Positions 51,125 through 59,745 of a DNA stretch of 64,000 bases are shown one piece after another. Within the stretch, counting starts at the first letter, position 1, and every line of letters begins with the position of its first letter. The stretch comes from Anaerovibrio sp. RM50 (GTDB taxonomy: Bacteria; Bacillota; Negativicutes; Selenomonadales; Selenomonadaceae): NCBI RefSeq assembly GCF_000622005.1, contig NZ_KK211383.1, positions 218,302 to 282,301 on the forward strand. Direction: 5' to 3'. Made by a program: the position numbers and the translations under genes. The notes under the pieces are model-generated. The model was given only the letters and a program-made list of their open reading frames with translations. It did no database searches and was not told the origin of the DNA.

Positions 51125-54100
51125 TTATTTTCCTGCAAAAATGGATATATATGCTTCCTCCAGCTCATTTATATATTTTTTGCTGTCCATTATAGGGTGG
51201 GATTGCATCATGCTCCGCAGATTTTTATGGAGTACATCCAGAAGCTCCACATCACCGGCCAAGCCCACAGCTCTGTCAATGTAATCCCTCACATTGGAAA
51301 CAGCCAGTTCACCCAGCCCTGTATTATTTAAAATACTCAATCCAAAACGGGAGCCACGCCTTTCTCCATATCTGCTGACTACGGGTACTCCCATGTAAAG
51401 GGCATCACAGGTGGTGCCACCACCCGGATAAGGATAGGTGTCCAAGGCAATATCCACATCCAAATATCGATTCATATAAGTATTAGTAGCCGGCTCCAAA
51501 ATAATTCTGCCCGTATCCAATCCCAGCTTATTAAGCCTATCCAACACCAAATCCCGTGCCGATTGACTTACCAGAATCTGGCACTTTAACAATAATCTTG
51601 AATCAGGCACCTTTTCCAATATTTCCTTCCAGGCCAACAGCATTTCATCTGTCCATTTGCAATAATGATTAAACACGCCAAAAGTCACATAGCCCTTTTC
51701 TTTGCATGGTGTACCTTTAGGAACAGCCACGTCATTACGTCCCGTATAACAGAACTGGGATGTAAGATACAGGGGCCTTTCCGTTATGTTCTTTAAATCC
51801 GGGTCAATATATTTATCAGTAATAAGAGAATCAACGCAACCAAGTCCTGTGCTTTCCATCCATCCCAGGCCGGAAATCTGCACCTTGGCAACTCCATCAT
51901 AAAATACCGGCAAGCCATTATCTGCGCTGTGTCCGGCCAAATCCACCAATATATCTATATTTTCCTTCTTAAGCTGTTTTGACAAATTAGGCCATGAAGC
52001 TTCAGGGGCATCTATCCAATTATCCACCAAGGTCTTTAGATGCTCTGTAAAGCCGTCAGGCTTCTCTGTTAAACTTATACATGTGACTTTAAATTTATCC
52101 CTGTCATAACCATGGAGCATGGTGTAATAAAAGGAAAACATTACGTGCTGACGAAAATCCGGAGATATATAGGCAAGGTGAATTTTATTTTTTCTATCTT
52201 CATGAGACAAGGTCTCTCTCTGGGAACCACCTATCTCTACCATCAATCTTTCTATTTCCTTCAGCTTTTCCTTTACTGCCTCCCCATCTTCACAACGGCA
52301 CAAAAAAGCCAAAAGAGCTGAACCCTTTAAATTGAGCTTGCCATAAATATTATCCACAAACTTGGCTGCCTCTTCATAGGCCTCCACTGCTTCATCCACA
52401 AAGCCCATTTTATAGCTTCGGGAGGCATAATTGGTCCACAGCCGTCGCTGAAATTCCTTGGTCCCCATGTCATTCTCCAAAGCAAGCAAATCCAGGGCAT
52501 GCTTACTTTCCTCCAGGGCACCGACAAAGTCCAGTTTTCCCTGCAAAATATCACTTAGGAGACTGGTGGCTTCCACCAAATACTTTTTCTCTATGTCTCC
52601 TTTGATGACCTGACGGCACCACGCTTCGGCCTTCTCATAATCCTCAGCCTTATAGCAGTCAAAGCTATAATTCAGGGCCTCTTTAACGGATGGGCTCTCC
52701 ACATCTGGCAACTTTGCCACATATTCAGCCCACACTTTACAATATGCCGATTCCAGCTCCTCCATATACAGCCTTCGGTCCATCAACGGAGATTTTTCCA
52801 TCATATTACGCAATCCAATATGGAGATTATTTATTATTTCCCCAGCCCCGGCCAAAGCCACAGCCAAATCGAAATAAGCCTGCTTGCTGTCAACTACAAA
52901 TTCCGATAACCCAATATTGGAAAGCAGGCTCCTTCCGAACCGTTCTCCGTGACTGTTGCCACTAAAAGTAATAACCGGCACCCCCATATAAAGAGCATCA
53001 CAGGTGGTGCCACCACCAGGATATGGGAACGTATCCAGAGCAATATCTATATCCCCATATTCCTCTAAATAATCCCAGGAAAAGCCCCGAAGCTCAATGC
53101 GATTCTTCCACTCCTCAGACTCGATATCCACACCGAATTTTTGCAATCTCCCGACAAAAAGCTCATAGCCGTATTCATCATCAAAAACTGAGCATTTAAG
53201 GATAAGATGAGATTTCGGCACTGCCTTTAAAATATCTGCCCACAGCTTCATCACCTCATCATTGACCTTACGGACATGATTAAAGCTCCCAAAGGTAATA
53301 TAGCCATTTTTTACACAAGGAGCTTCCCCTGTTGTCGGCAGCTCTCCCAAAGGAGCATAACAAAAATGGGAATGATCCAGAGTGATAATATCCTCCACAA
53401 AACATTCCTTTTCCGAAGCCAAATATTTATCTGAAATAAAATAATCCACCGTCTTTAATCCGGTGGTGGCAAAATAACCTATGCCGCTGATTTGCACCGG
53501 TGCCGGCTTATAGGCCAGAACCATCAGGGGATTATTTGATGTATGCCCCGCCAGGTCCACCAGTATATCTATTTTATCCTTGTAAATAACCTCTGCCGCA
53601 TCTTTAGCACTCATGCCACTGATATTGCACCAATTATCAGTCATGGTCTTAATTTCTTCACTATATTTATCCTCATTTGGATTATTGTGATAGCAATAGA
53701 CCTCAAAATGCTCCTTATCGTAGTTTGCCAGCATTACCCAGCAGAAACGAAGCACCACATGATAGCGCAAATCAGGGGAAATATATCCTATGCGGATTTT
53801 CCCCACTGGTCTTCTCTCTATTGCTTCCAGTTGGTATTTTTCCCTATGGTCATATCTTGGAATATCATTAAATAACTCATTATAGCCAACATGGGCCTTA
53901 AAATATTCCTGTGGTTCATTATGAAGAAAATGGAGGGTATATAAATAGTTGCTATATTCCAGAGCTTTTAACTGTAAGGTATCAGCCGCCTCCACTGATT
54001 TCCAATAATAGTCCAGAGACTCCGCAGTTTCACCATAATTGCTGAGAAGCTTTGCCAAAAGGTTACAAATCTTTTCAAACATAACTTTAGGAGTAAAAGC

Positions 54101-54439
54101 AACGTGACTCTGGGCGTATTCGTAAGCCTCCCGTCCCATTGCCAAGGCCTGGCGATTTTTCTTCTGCTGCATCAAAAGCCGGGCCTGAAGGAAAAGTCCA
54201 TAAGCCGTAGTTGGTTGTTTAGCCAATTTATCCGCCAATATCTGGGCATGCTCCAGCTCATTATGCTCGATGGCAATAGCCAAACGCATTTCCAGAGCAT
54301 TGCTCAGCAGCTTCTGCCACCCTTTTTTCTCTGCCTCCTTAGCCAGTTTAATAGCTAAGGTGTCCGCCTCCTGATGTTTCCCCTCATCAAGCAGATTGTA
54401 TACCTTGTCCATTAAGGACTGCCCCTGTTTTATATTCAT
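51125..54439 (-). CDS. Tandem O-GlcNAc-transferase-like protein (two GT41/SPINDLY domains)
   Basis: The 1104 residues contain two copies of the OGT catalytic region. Copy 1 (about 215-570) shows IGYISPDLRYHVV, DILVDLAGHTSNN, FGSFNHVRKVND and LDTFPYPGGGTTCDALYMGVPVI. Copy 2 (about 750-1100) shows LAYISPDFRQHVM, DILVDLAGHSADN, FGVFNHYCKWTD and a near-identical LDTYPYPGGGTTCDALYMG. Helical TPR-like stretches precede each. GT41 enzymes O-glycosylate serine or threonine of proteins with GlcNAc or related sugars in the cytoplasm. Downstream of flagellin genes, flagellin is the probable substrate. Both copies keep the main motifs, so both may be active. Confidence 0.9.
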   Translation of the reverse strand: MNIKQGQSLMDKVYNLLDEGKHQEADTLAIKLAKEAEKKGWQKLLSNALEMRLAIAIEHNELEHAQILADKLAKQPTTAYGLFLQARLLMQQKKNRQALAMGREAYEYAQSHVAFTPKVMFEKICNLLAKLLSNYGETAESLDYYWKSVEAADTLQLKALEYSNYLYTLHFLHNEPQEYFKAHVGYNELFNDIPRYDHREKYQLEAIERRPVGKIRIGYISPDLRYHVVLRFCWVMLANYDKEHFEVYCYHNNPNEDKYSEEIKTMTDNWCNISGMSAKDAAEVIYKDKIDILVDLAGHTSNNPLMVLAYKPAPVQISGIGYFATTGLKTVDYFISDKYLASEKECFVEDIITLDHSHFCYAPLGELPTTGEAPCVKNGYITFGSFNHVRKVNDEVMKLWADILKAVPKSHLILKCSVFDDEYGYELFVGRLQKFGVDIESEEWKNRIELRGFSWDYLEEYGDIDIALDTFPYPGGGTTCDALYMGVPVITFSGNSHGERFGRSLLSNIGLSEFVVDSKQAYFDLAVALAGAGEIINNLHIGLRNMMEKSPLMDRRLYMEELESAYCKVWAEYVAKLPDVESPSVKEALNYSFDCYKAEDYEKAEAWCRQVIKGDIEKKYLVEATSLLSDILQGKLDFVGALEESKHALDLLALENDMGTKEFQRRLWTNYASRSYKMGFVDEAVEAYEEAAKFVDNIYGKLNLKGSALLAFLCRCEDGEAVKEKLKEIERLMVEIGGSQRETLSHEDRKNKIHLAYISPDFRQHVMFSFYYTMLHGYDRDKFKVTCISLTEKPDGFTEHLKTLVDNWIDAPEASWPNLSKQLKKENIDILVDLAGHSADNGLPVFYDGVAKVQISGLGWMESTGLGCVDSLITDKYIDPDLKNITERPLYLTSQFCYTGRNDVAVPKGTPCKEKGYVTFGVFNHYCKWTDEMLLAWKEILEKVPDSRLLLKCQILVSQSARDLVLDRLNKLGLDTGRIILEPATNTYMNRYLDVDIALDTYPYPGGGTTCDALYMGVPVVSRYGERRGSRFGLSILNNTGLGELAVSNVRDYIDRAVGLAGDVELLDVLHKNLRSMMQSHPIMDSKKYINELEEAYISIFAGK

Positions 54440-54443
54440 ACCC

Positions 54444-56879
54444 TTATACCAACCTTGTAATTAATTCCATTGCTTCCTGGTAGGCCGCAAAATTTTCTGC
54501 CTGCTGCAAATATTCGTTATTGCGGAAGCTGTTCTTGTATTCATTATATAGCACCATCAGGGCCTTTTGGTAACTTTCCCCGTCTTTAATAAATATTCTC
54601 TGCTCGTAGTAGGAAGTAATGAGCTGCATCCATTCCAGACGGCTCAGCAAGATAATTTCCCCCCGCTGCCCCTCCTGTTCACCGTGACGGCGGTAATAGC
54701 TGAGAGGATTCTTAAACACTATGCAGTGACCTTTCTCCAAAAGCTCACACCACATGGCCACGTCAGAAATAGTCTTATACCCCTTGGCTTCCGCCTGCCA
54801 GTAGTGATGGTGCAAATCCTGCCGACGGAACAGCACAGCAGATGGTTCACCAAGGAGATTTTTTGAGGTGAGCAACATTTGCCCGGCCAAATCCTCCCCG
54901 TAATAATACCCATAATCTTCCCCTTCAGGTATAGGTAAAGAAATAACCTTCTCCTGTTCCGTTGGCTCATCATGCTCGTCGATTATTCCCCGCAAAGAGG
55001 TTACCAGGCTTATCTTCGGATTATCCCGCAGAACCGGAACCATTTTTGATAGCTTATCTGCCCCCAGCAGATCATCATCCATACACCACTGGAGATATTG
55101 ACCCTTGGACTGTTTTTCAAAAGGAGCAAAATTTTCAGCCTTGGTCCTAGCTTCTTTATTGCGAAAATAATGAAGATTTACTATTCCTCTGTATTTTTCC
55201 ATCAAAGTCTGGGTTTCATCATTGGTACTGTTGTCATTTACCAATATTTCCACATTTGGATATTTTTGATTTATGGCACTCATAAGGGTCCGTTCAAAAA
55301 GCTCCGGCCTATTATAGGTGGGAATCATTATGCTGACCAGTGGCATTTTATCTGTGGGAAAACTAATTTTATCCAGTTCAGATCTTACACGATAATCCTT
55401 TAACCTATTCAATACAGCACCAACACTGGAATTACTATTCAGCAGTTTTTCCTTATATTCCCTGCCCAAAAGGACGTCCAAATACCCATCATTCGGGTAT
55501 TTTTCCATATTATGGGCACTCAATACCCCCAGCTGGGCCAATTGCTTAAATCGTCGCCCCAGCTTGACAGCTCCGCTGTCATAACGGCCTCCTGCCATAA
55601 ATACATAAGCTTCCTTAAAGTCTGTTACAGTCTTGCCATAATAGGCCAAAACCCCATTGCTGGCCAGGCCCATTAAGGAACGAACCAAATAGTCCCCATC
55701 TTCCCGGTCATAAACGGAATTTAACAGCTGTATCAGCTCCACATCATCAACGCCGGCCAAAATACGACACAGCCCCTGCAAAGCATCTGTTTGTTTTTTA
55801 TGGTATTTCAGGGCCAGCAAAAAATAATCGGCAGCTTTCTTATAATCATGCTTTAACGCGCTAAATTTCCCCAGCCGTTCATAAACGTAAGGAACGAAGC
55901 CCCGTGCGGTATCCGGCTCGCCGCTGCCCCGGGCTATCTTTTCTTCTATTACCTGCCGCAGCTTCAACCCCTGAATTGCCGCCTTTTCCGAACCTATCAG
56001 ATCTCCATCCCGTTCCATAACCATGGATCTTACGAAATGAAAGAATGGATCATCAGGAAAGGCTTTTTCTGCTTCCTCCAAGGTTTCCAGTATCTCATCA
56101 GAAGATTTTCCTGCATTATACATGGACATGGACATTATTTCGTAAAAATGTCCCGGTGCCCCCACCATCCTGTGACCATTGGAAATACATTCCCGGGCAT
56201 AATAAAGAACCTTCTCATGGTCGCCCAAAGTATTATAGGCATCCATAAGATATGGGTAGAGACGACGACGGTCCTTGTCAGTGGTGGCCTTCTCCAATTC
56301 TGACAGCATTATTGGCAAATTGCGCTCAGTCTTTAATTTTACTATGCTGCGGGAATAACCAGTATGAATAAATTCCAAATTTTCCGCATAAATCATTTTA
56401 AGGTTACCCTTGCTGTTAGTAACCTGTTCATGAATAGCCCCGGAATATCTTATGTAAGGTGTATGGCGAAAAATACGGGGCAGCATCCCCGTATTAAAAA
56501 CCCTGTTGTCATTATCCGTATCCACATCCAGCATGCGGACCAGCAAGCAGCCTGTCTGCTTATCCTTATGAAACTTTTCCAGCTCCTGACGCAGCACCTT
56601 GCGGGAAGCCGTGGTAAGTGTCTCATCTGCATCGAAAAATAAAATCCAGTCACCGGTGGCCTGCTCAATGGCATAATTTTTTGCAGCCGCAAAGTCATTT
56701 ATCCACTTAAAATGATATACCTTGCCTACTGCCTTTTGGGCAATATCCACAGTGGCATCGGTGGAGCCTGTGTCCACCACAATTATTTCGTCTGCCACCT
56801 CCTGCATGCATTTAAGCCAGCTGGGCAAATTTTTCTCTTCATTTTTTGTTATGGTACAAGCAGATATTTTAATTGCCAT
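54444..56879 (-). CDS. Double-domain glycosyltransferase (two GT2 domains with helical repeats)
   Basis: The N-terminal domain (1-240) is WaaE-like GT2: ISACTITKNEEKNLPSWL, IIVVDTGSTDATVD, ILFFDADETL. Helical TPR-like repeats fill about 240-490. A second, different GT2 domain (about 505-760) has VSIMIPTYNRPELFERTL, ILVNDNSTNDET and LQWCMDDDLLG. Two transfer steps could be done by one protein. GGGAGG lies nine bases before the ATG. It lies four bases before the tandem OGT gene, and its upstream neighbour is another two-domain GT2. Confidence 0.88.
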   Translation of the reverse strand: MAIKISACTITKNEEKNLPSWLKCMQEVADEIIVVDTGSTDATVDIAQKAVGKVYHFKWINDFAAAKNYAIEQATGDWILFFDADETLTTASRKVLRQELEKFHKDKQTGCLLVRMLDVDTDNDNRVFNTGMLPRIFRHTPYIRYSGAIHEQVTNSKGNLKMIYAENLEFIHTGYSRSIVKLKTERNLPIMLSELEKATTDKDRRRLYPYLMDAYNTLGDHEKVLYYARECISNGHRMVGAPGHFYEIMSMSMYNAGKSSDEILETLEEAEKAFPDDPFFHFVRSMVMERDGDLIGSEKAAIQGLKLRQVIEEKIARGSGEPDTARGFVPYVYERLGKFSALKHDYKKAADYFLLALKYHKKQTDALQGLCRILAGVDDVELIQLLNSVYDREDGDYLVRSLMGLASNGVLAYYGKTVTDFKEAYVFMAGGRYDSGAVKLGRRFKQLAQLGVLSAHNMEKYPNDGYLDVLLGREYKEKLLNSNSSVGAVLNRLKDYRVRSELDKISFPTDKMPLVSIMIPTYNRPELFERTLMSAINQKYPNVEILVNDNSTNDETQTLMEKYRGIVNLHYFRNKEARTKAENFAPFEKQSKGQYLQWCMDDDLLGADKLSKMVPVLRDNPKISLVTSLRGIIDEHDEPTEQEKVISLPIPEGEDYGYYYGEDLAGQMLLTSKNLLGEPSAVLFRRQDLHHHYWQAEAKGYKTISDVAMWCELLEKGHCIVFKNPLSYYRRHGEQEGQRGEIILLSRLEWMQLITSYYEQRIFIKDGESYQKALMVLYNEYKNSFRNNEYLQQAENFAAYQEAMELITRLV

Positions 56880-59724
56880 TTTCCATCGCCTCCCGGCACC
56901 AGATGATATAGGACTTTACTATCTCACTTTGCTCTGCCCGCTGGAAGTATTCCAAGGCCTTGGCATACTCTTTTTCCCTGAACAAGCAGAAGCCCACATT
57001 TTGATAGTAAACACTATCCGCCTTGGATGAACCTTCCGGCAACAGCTGGTAAAGCTCCAAGGCCTCTTTTTCCCGATGATTCTTCTGGAGCAGGCCAGCC
57101 ACCTCTAACAGTTGCTTTTCTCTTTTTTCCTCATCGGTGGCAAAATAATCCAAGAACCCCAGATATTTCACCAAAAGCTCCTGAGTGCCAAAATCCATCA
57201 CTGCCTTCATAAAGGAGCTATAGTCTGCGAAGCACTCCTTTATTTCACCAGCAACTGGTTTTCCATGTAAGTAGTTCACCAGTATTTTAAGATTATCCGG
57301 CAATAATTTTACATATTCCTCATTATATTTTTCCAGCAAACACACAAATAAGGCAGGGAGAATCTCTGCCATTTCCTTCATTGATTTGTTATAAATTTCA
57401 CTGTAGTCTTTATCATTAATTAGTGAACATTTTTTCACTTTAGAAAAATACCCGGCCAACTCAGGAAAACCGTTTACTGCATAAATATCAGCCAATAACT
57501 CCCGGCTATTTTCAATATCAGCGTATATCGCCTCAAGGGAAGCAATAAAGTCTTTAGCTGTACGTCCCTGGTAAATATCTGCCCAGCCACAAAGAGCTGT
57601 TTCAGTCCAAGGTTTTATTTTAAGGGCTTCACGATATTTTTCCTCAGCCATGTCACTATAGCCGGTTCTGTACAGGCATCGGCCCCAATCCGCAAAAAGC
57701 AGATGCAATATGGATCTGAGGTTGCTGGCATTGGTATGTACAGCTTCCTCGTCGTATTTTGCCATTTTAGCCCAAGCCATATTAAAGGACTTTATTGCTT
57801 CGTGATAGTTTCCGGCTTCCATTTGAACCGAACCTTTGCGAGCGTAAAAATCCGGCAGCTCAGGCAAAAGTCGGATGCCGCCTTCAACAATGGCCATTTT
57901 GTCTTCAGGGGAATAATCCAGCTTCTCCATGGCATTCAGGGCCAGCCAATACATATCCCCCTGATGTCCCATAGGCTGATAGGCTGACTGGATAGCCAGC
58001 AAGGCCTTGTTCAGGGCTTCTGCATAGTTGCCCAAAGCATAATAGCTTTCTGCCAAATACTGGTAAAGCTTTTCAATATCCTGACCGTCCTCAATATCCT
58101 TCAGTAATAGAGTAAGATTTCTTTGAGCCTTGCTCTCATTAATTCCGGTGGAATATCCCGTGTGCTCCATAAACAGCCGTTTATCAGCCCAAACTGTGGC
58201 CAGATTATCCGGTCTCCGGCCGCCTATGGTAATCATCTCATGGATACGCCCCTCATAGCAAAGTCCTTCTTCACGGCGAAAAATTCGGGGCACACTAAAG
58301 GTGTTTATTATATTGTTGTTATCGTCCCTGTCCACATTGGCCATTGGCACCATAATAACCTGGGTATTGCCATTTATTTGCTCCCCAATAACACTTCGCA
58401 CTTTTTCCGGTGTCACAAAGGTCTCATCTGCATCGGTAAAGACTATCCAGTCGCCGGTGGCTTCAGCCAGACATTGATTTTTGGCAAAGGAAAAATCATC
58501 CTGCCACTGGGACTCAATAAGTACCATGGCCAAATCAGGATTTTCCTCACTGAACTTAGCAATAAATTCTTTGGTTCTGTCCTCAGAACCCGTATCATTT
58601 ATAATTATTTCATCAGCAAATACACTGACATTTTCCAGCCAGCCATAAATATTATTTTCCTCGTTTTTTACTATGGCACAGGCCGATATGGTTATTTTGG
58701 ACTGTTTTTCGGCCAGTCTGGTTATTTCCCGTTTCCGCTGTTCCATTAATGGTTTCATCTCCGGTGTTAATAGACATGGCTCCAAGCCATCATAATTTTC
58801 GCACAGGGACAGGGCCAACTCTATTTCCCTTTTGGCCTCCCTGTATCTTCCTTGCCTATACAGACATTCACTGTATTCAGCGTGAAAATCCGGCAGCTCC
58901 GGAAAGTCTTTCACGGCCTTTTCTACCCATTGAAGATGCTTTAAGCGACCCTCTGAACTGGTATCCTTGGCATAATAGCTTATCAAGCCCCGATAGCTGC
59001 GGCTGGCGTATGTTATGGACTGCCTGCCCCGGGCCACATCCATCTGGGCGTAGTACAATGCCCTTTCCATATTCCCAAGGGCCGAATAGGACTCAAAAAG
59101 GTTGGTATAATACCGCTCCGCCGGCTCCCCATCTCTAATAGCCGCCTCCATGAGACGAATGTTGCGCTGATTCTTTTCCAGGGAAATACTGGCGGTATAG
59201 CCTGTATGATCAATGGTCAAAAGCTTAGGGCTAACCCGTTGCCATCCATGGAAATAGTCTTCACCTATATACATCATTTCATGGATTCTGCCCTTATAGT
59301 TAAGACCTGGTATGTTACGCACAATCCTCAGGGCGTAAAATTCATCCAGAGCCTTTCCCGTATCCTTGTCATAGTTAATCATATTTATCAGCAGGCCATT
59401 GGTTTCAGCAGAGGCCTGGGCCAGCACAGCCCTAATATTCTGCCGAGTTTCCATGGAAAATGATTCATCTGCATCCAATATGATAATCCAGTCCCCCGTT
59501 GCCTTTGACAAAGCAATATTACGGGGAGCAGAAAAATCATCTGCCCATTTTTCATGATACACCTTTCCCCCATAAGACTCAAAAATCTTAACTGTCTCAT
59601 CGGCAGATCCTGTATCAACCAAAACAAGCTCGTCCACTGAAACCCTGATAGAATCCAGTGAACGAGCTATATTGTGTGCCTCATTCTTGGCAATATACAC
59701 TGCGGAAATCTTCACGTCAAACAT
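56869..59724 (-). CDS. Double-domain glycosyltransferase (two WaaE-like GT2 domains plus TPR)
   Basis: Two similar GT2 domains are present: one at 1-240 (ISAVYIAKNEAHNIARSL, LVLVDTGSADET, IILDADESF) and one at about 345-590 (ISACAIVKNEENNIYGWL, IIINDTGSEDRT, IVFTDADETF). TPR-like repeats follow each, with a long helical C-terminus. The 951-residue protein overlaps the next gene by 11 bases. It starts 21 bases after the long flagellin gene, so the flagellin message may run into it. It likely acts directly on flagellin or extends the first sugar. Confidence 0.88.
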   Translation of the reverse strand: MFDVKISAVYIAKNEAHNIARSLDSIRVSVDELVLVDTGSADETVKIFESYGGKVYHEKWADDFSAPRNIALSKATGDWIIILDADESFSMETRQNIRAVLAQASAETNGLLINMINYDKDTGKALDEFYALRIVRNIPGLNYKGRIHEMMYIGEDYFHGWQRVSPKLLTIDHTGYTASISLEKNQRNIRLMEAAIRDGEPAERYYTNLFESYSALGNMERALYYAQMDVARGRQSITYASRSYRGLISYYAKDTSSEGRLKHLQWVEKAVKDFPELPDFHAEYSECLYRQGRYREAKREIELALSLCENYDGLEPCLLTPEMKPLMEQRKREITRLAEKQSKITISACAIVKNEENNIYGWLENVSVFADEIIINDTGSEDRTKEFIAKFSEENPDLAMVLIESQWQDDFSFAKNQCLAEATGDWIVFTDADETFVTPEKVRSVIGEQINGNTQVIMVPMANVDRDDNNNIINTFSVPRIFRREEGLCYEGRIHEMITIGGRRPDNLATVWADKRLFMEHTGYSTGINESKAQRNLTLLLKDIEDGQDIEKLYQYLAESYYALGNYAEALNKALLAIQSAYQPMGHQGDMYWLALNAMEKLDYSPEDKMAIVEGGIRLLPELPDFYARKGSVQMEAGNYHEAIKSFNMAWAKMAKYDEEAVHTNASNLRSILHLLFADWGRCLYRTGYSDMAEEKYREALKIKPWTETALCGWADIYQGRTAKDFIASLEAIYADIENSRELLADIYAVNGFPELAGYFSKVKKCSLINDKDYSEIYNKSMKEMAEILPALFVCLLEKYNEEYVKLLPDNLKILVNYLHGKPVAGEIKECFADYSSFMKAVMDFGTQELLVKYLGFLDYFATDEEKREKQLLEVAGLLQKNHREKEALELYQLLPEGSSKADSVYYQNVGFCLFREKEYAKALEYFQRAEQSEIVKSYIIWCREAMENGN

Positions 59725-59745
59725 ACCCCTAACCTCAGCTTTTTA

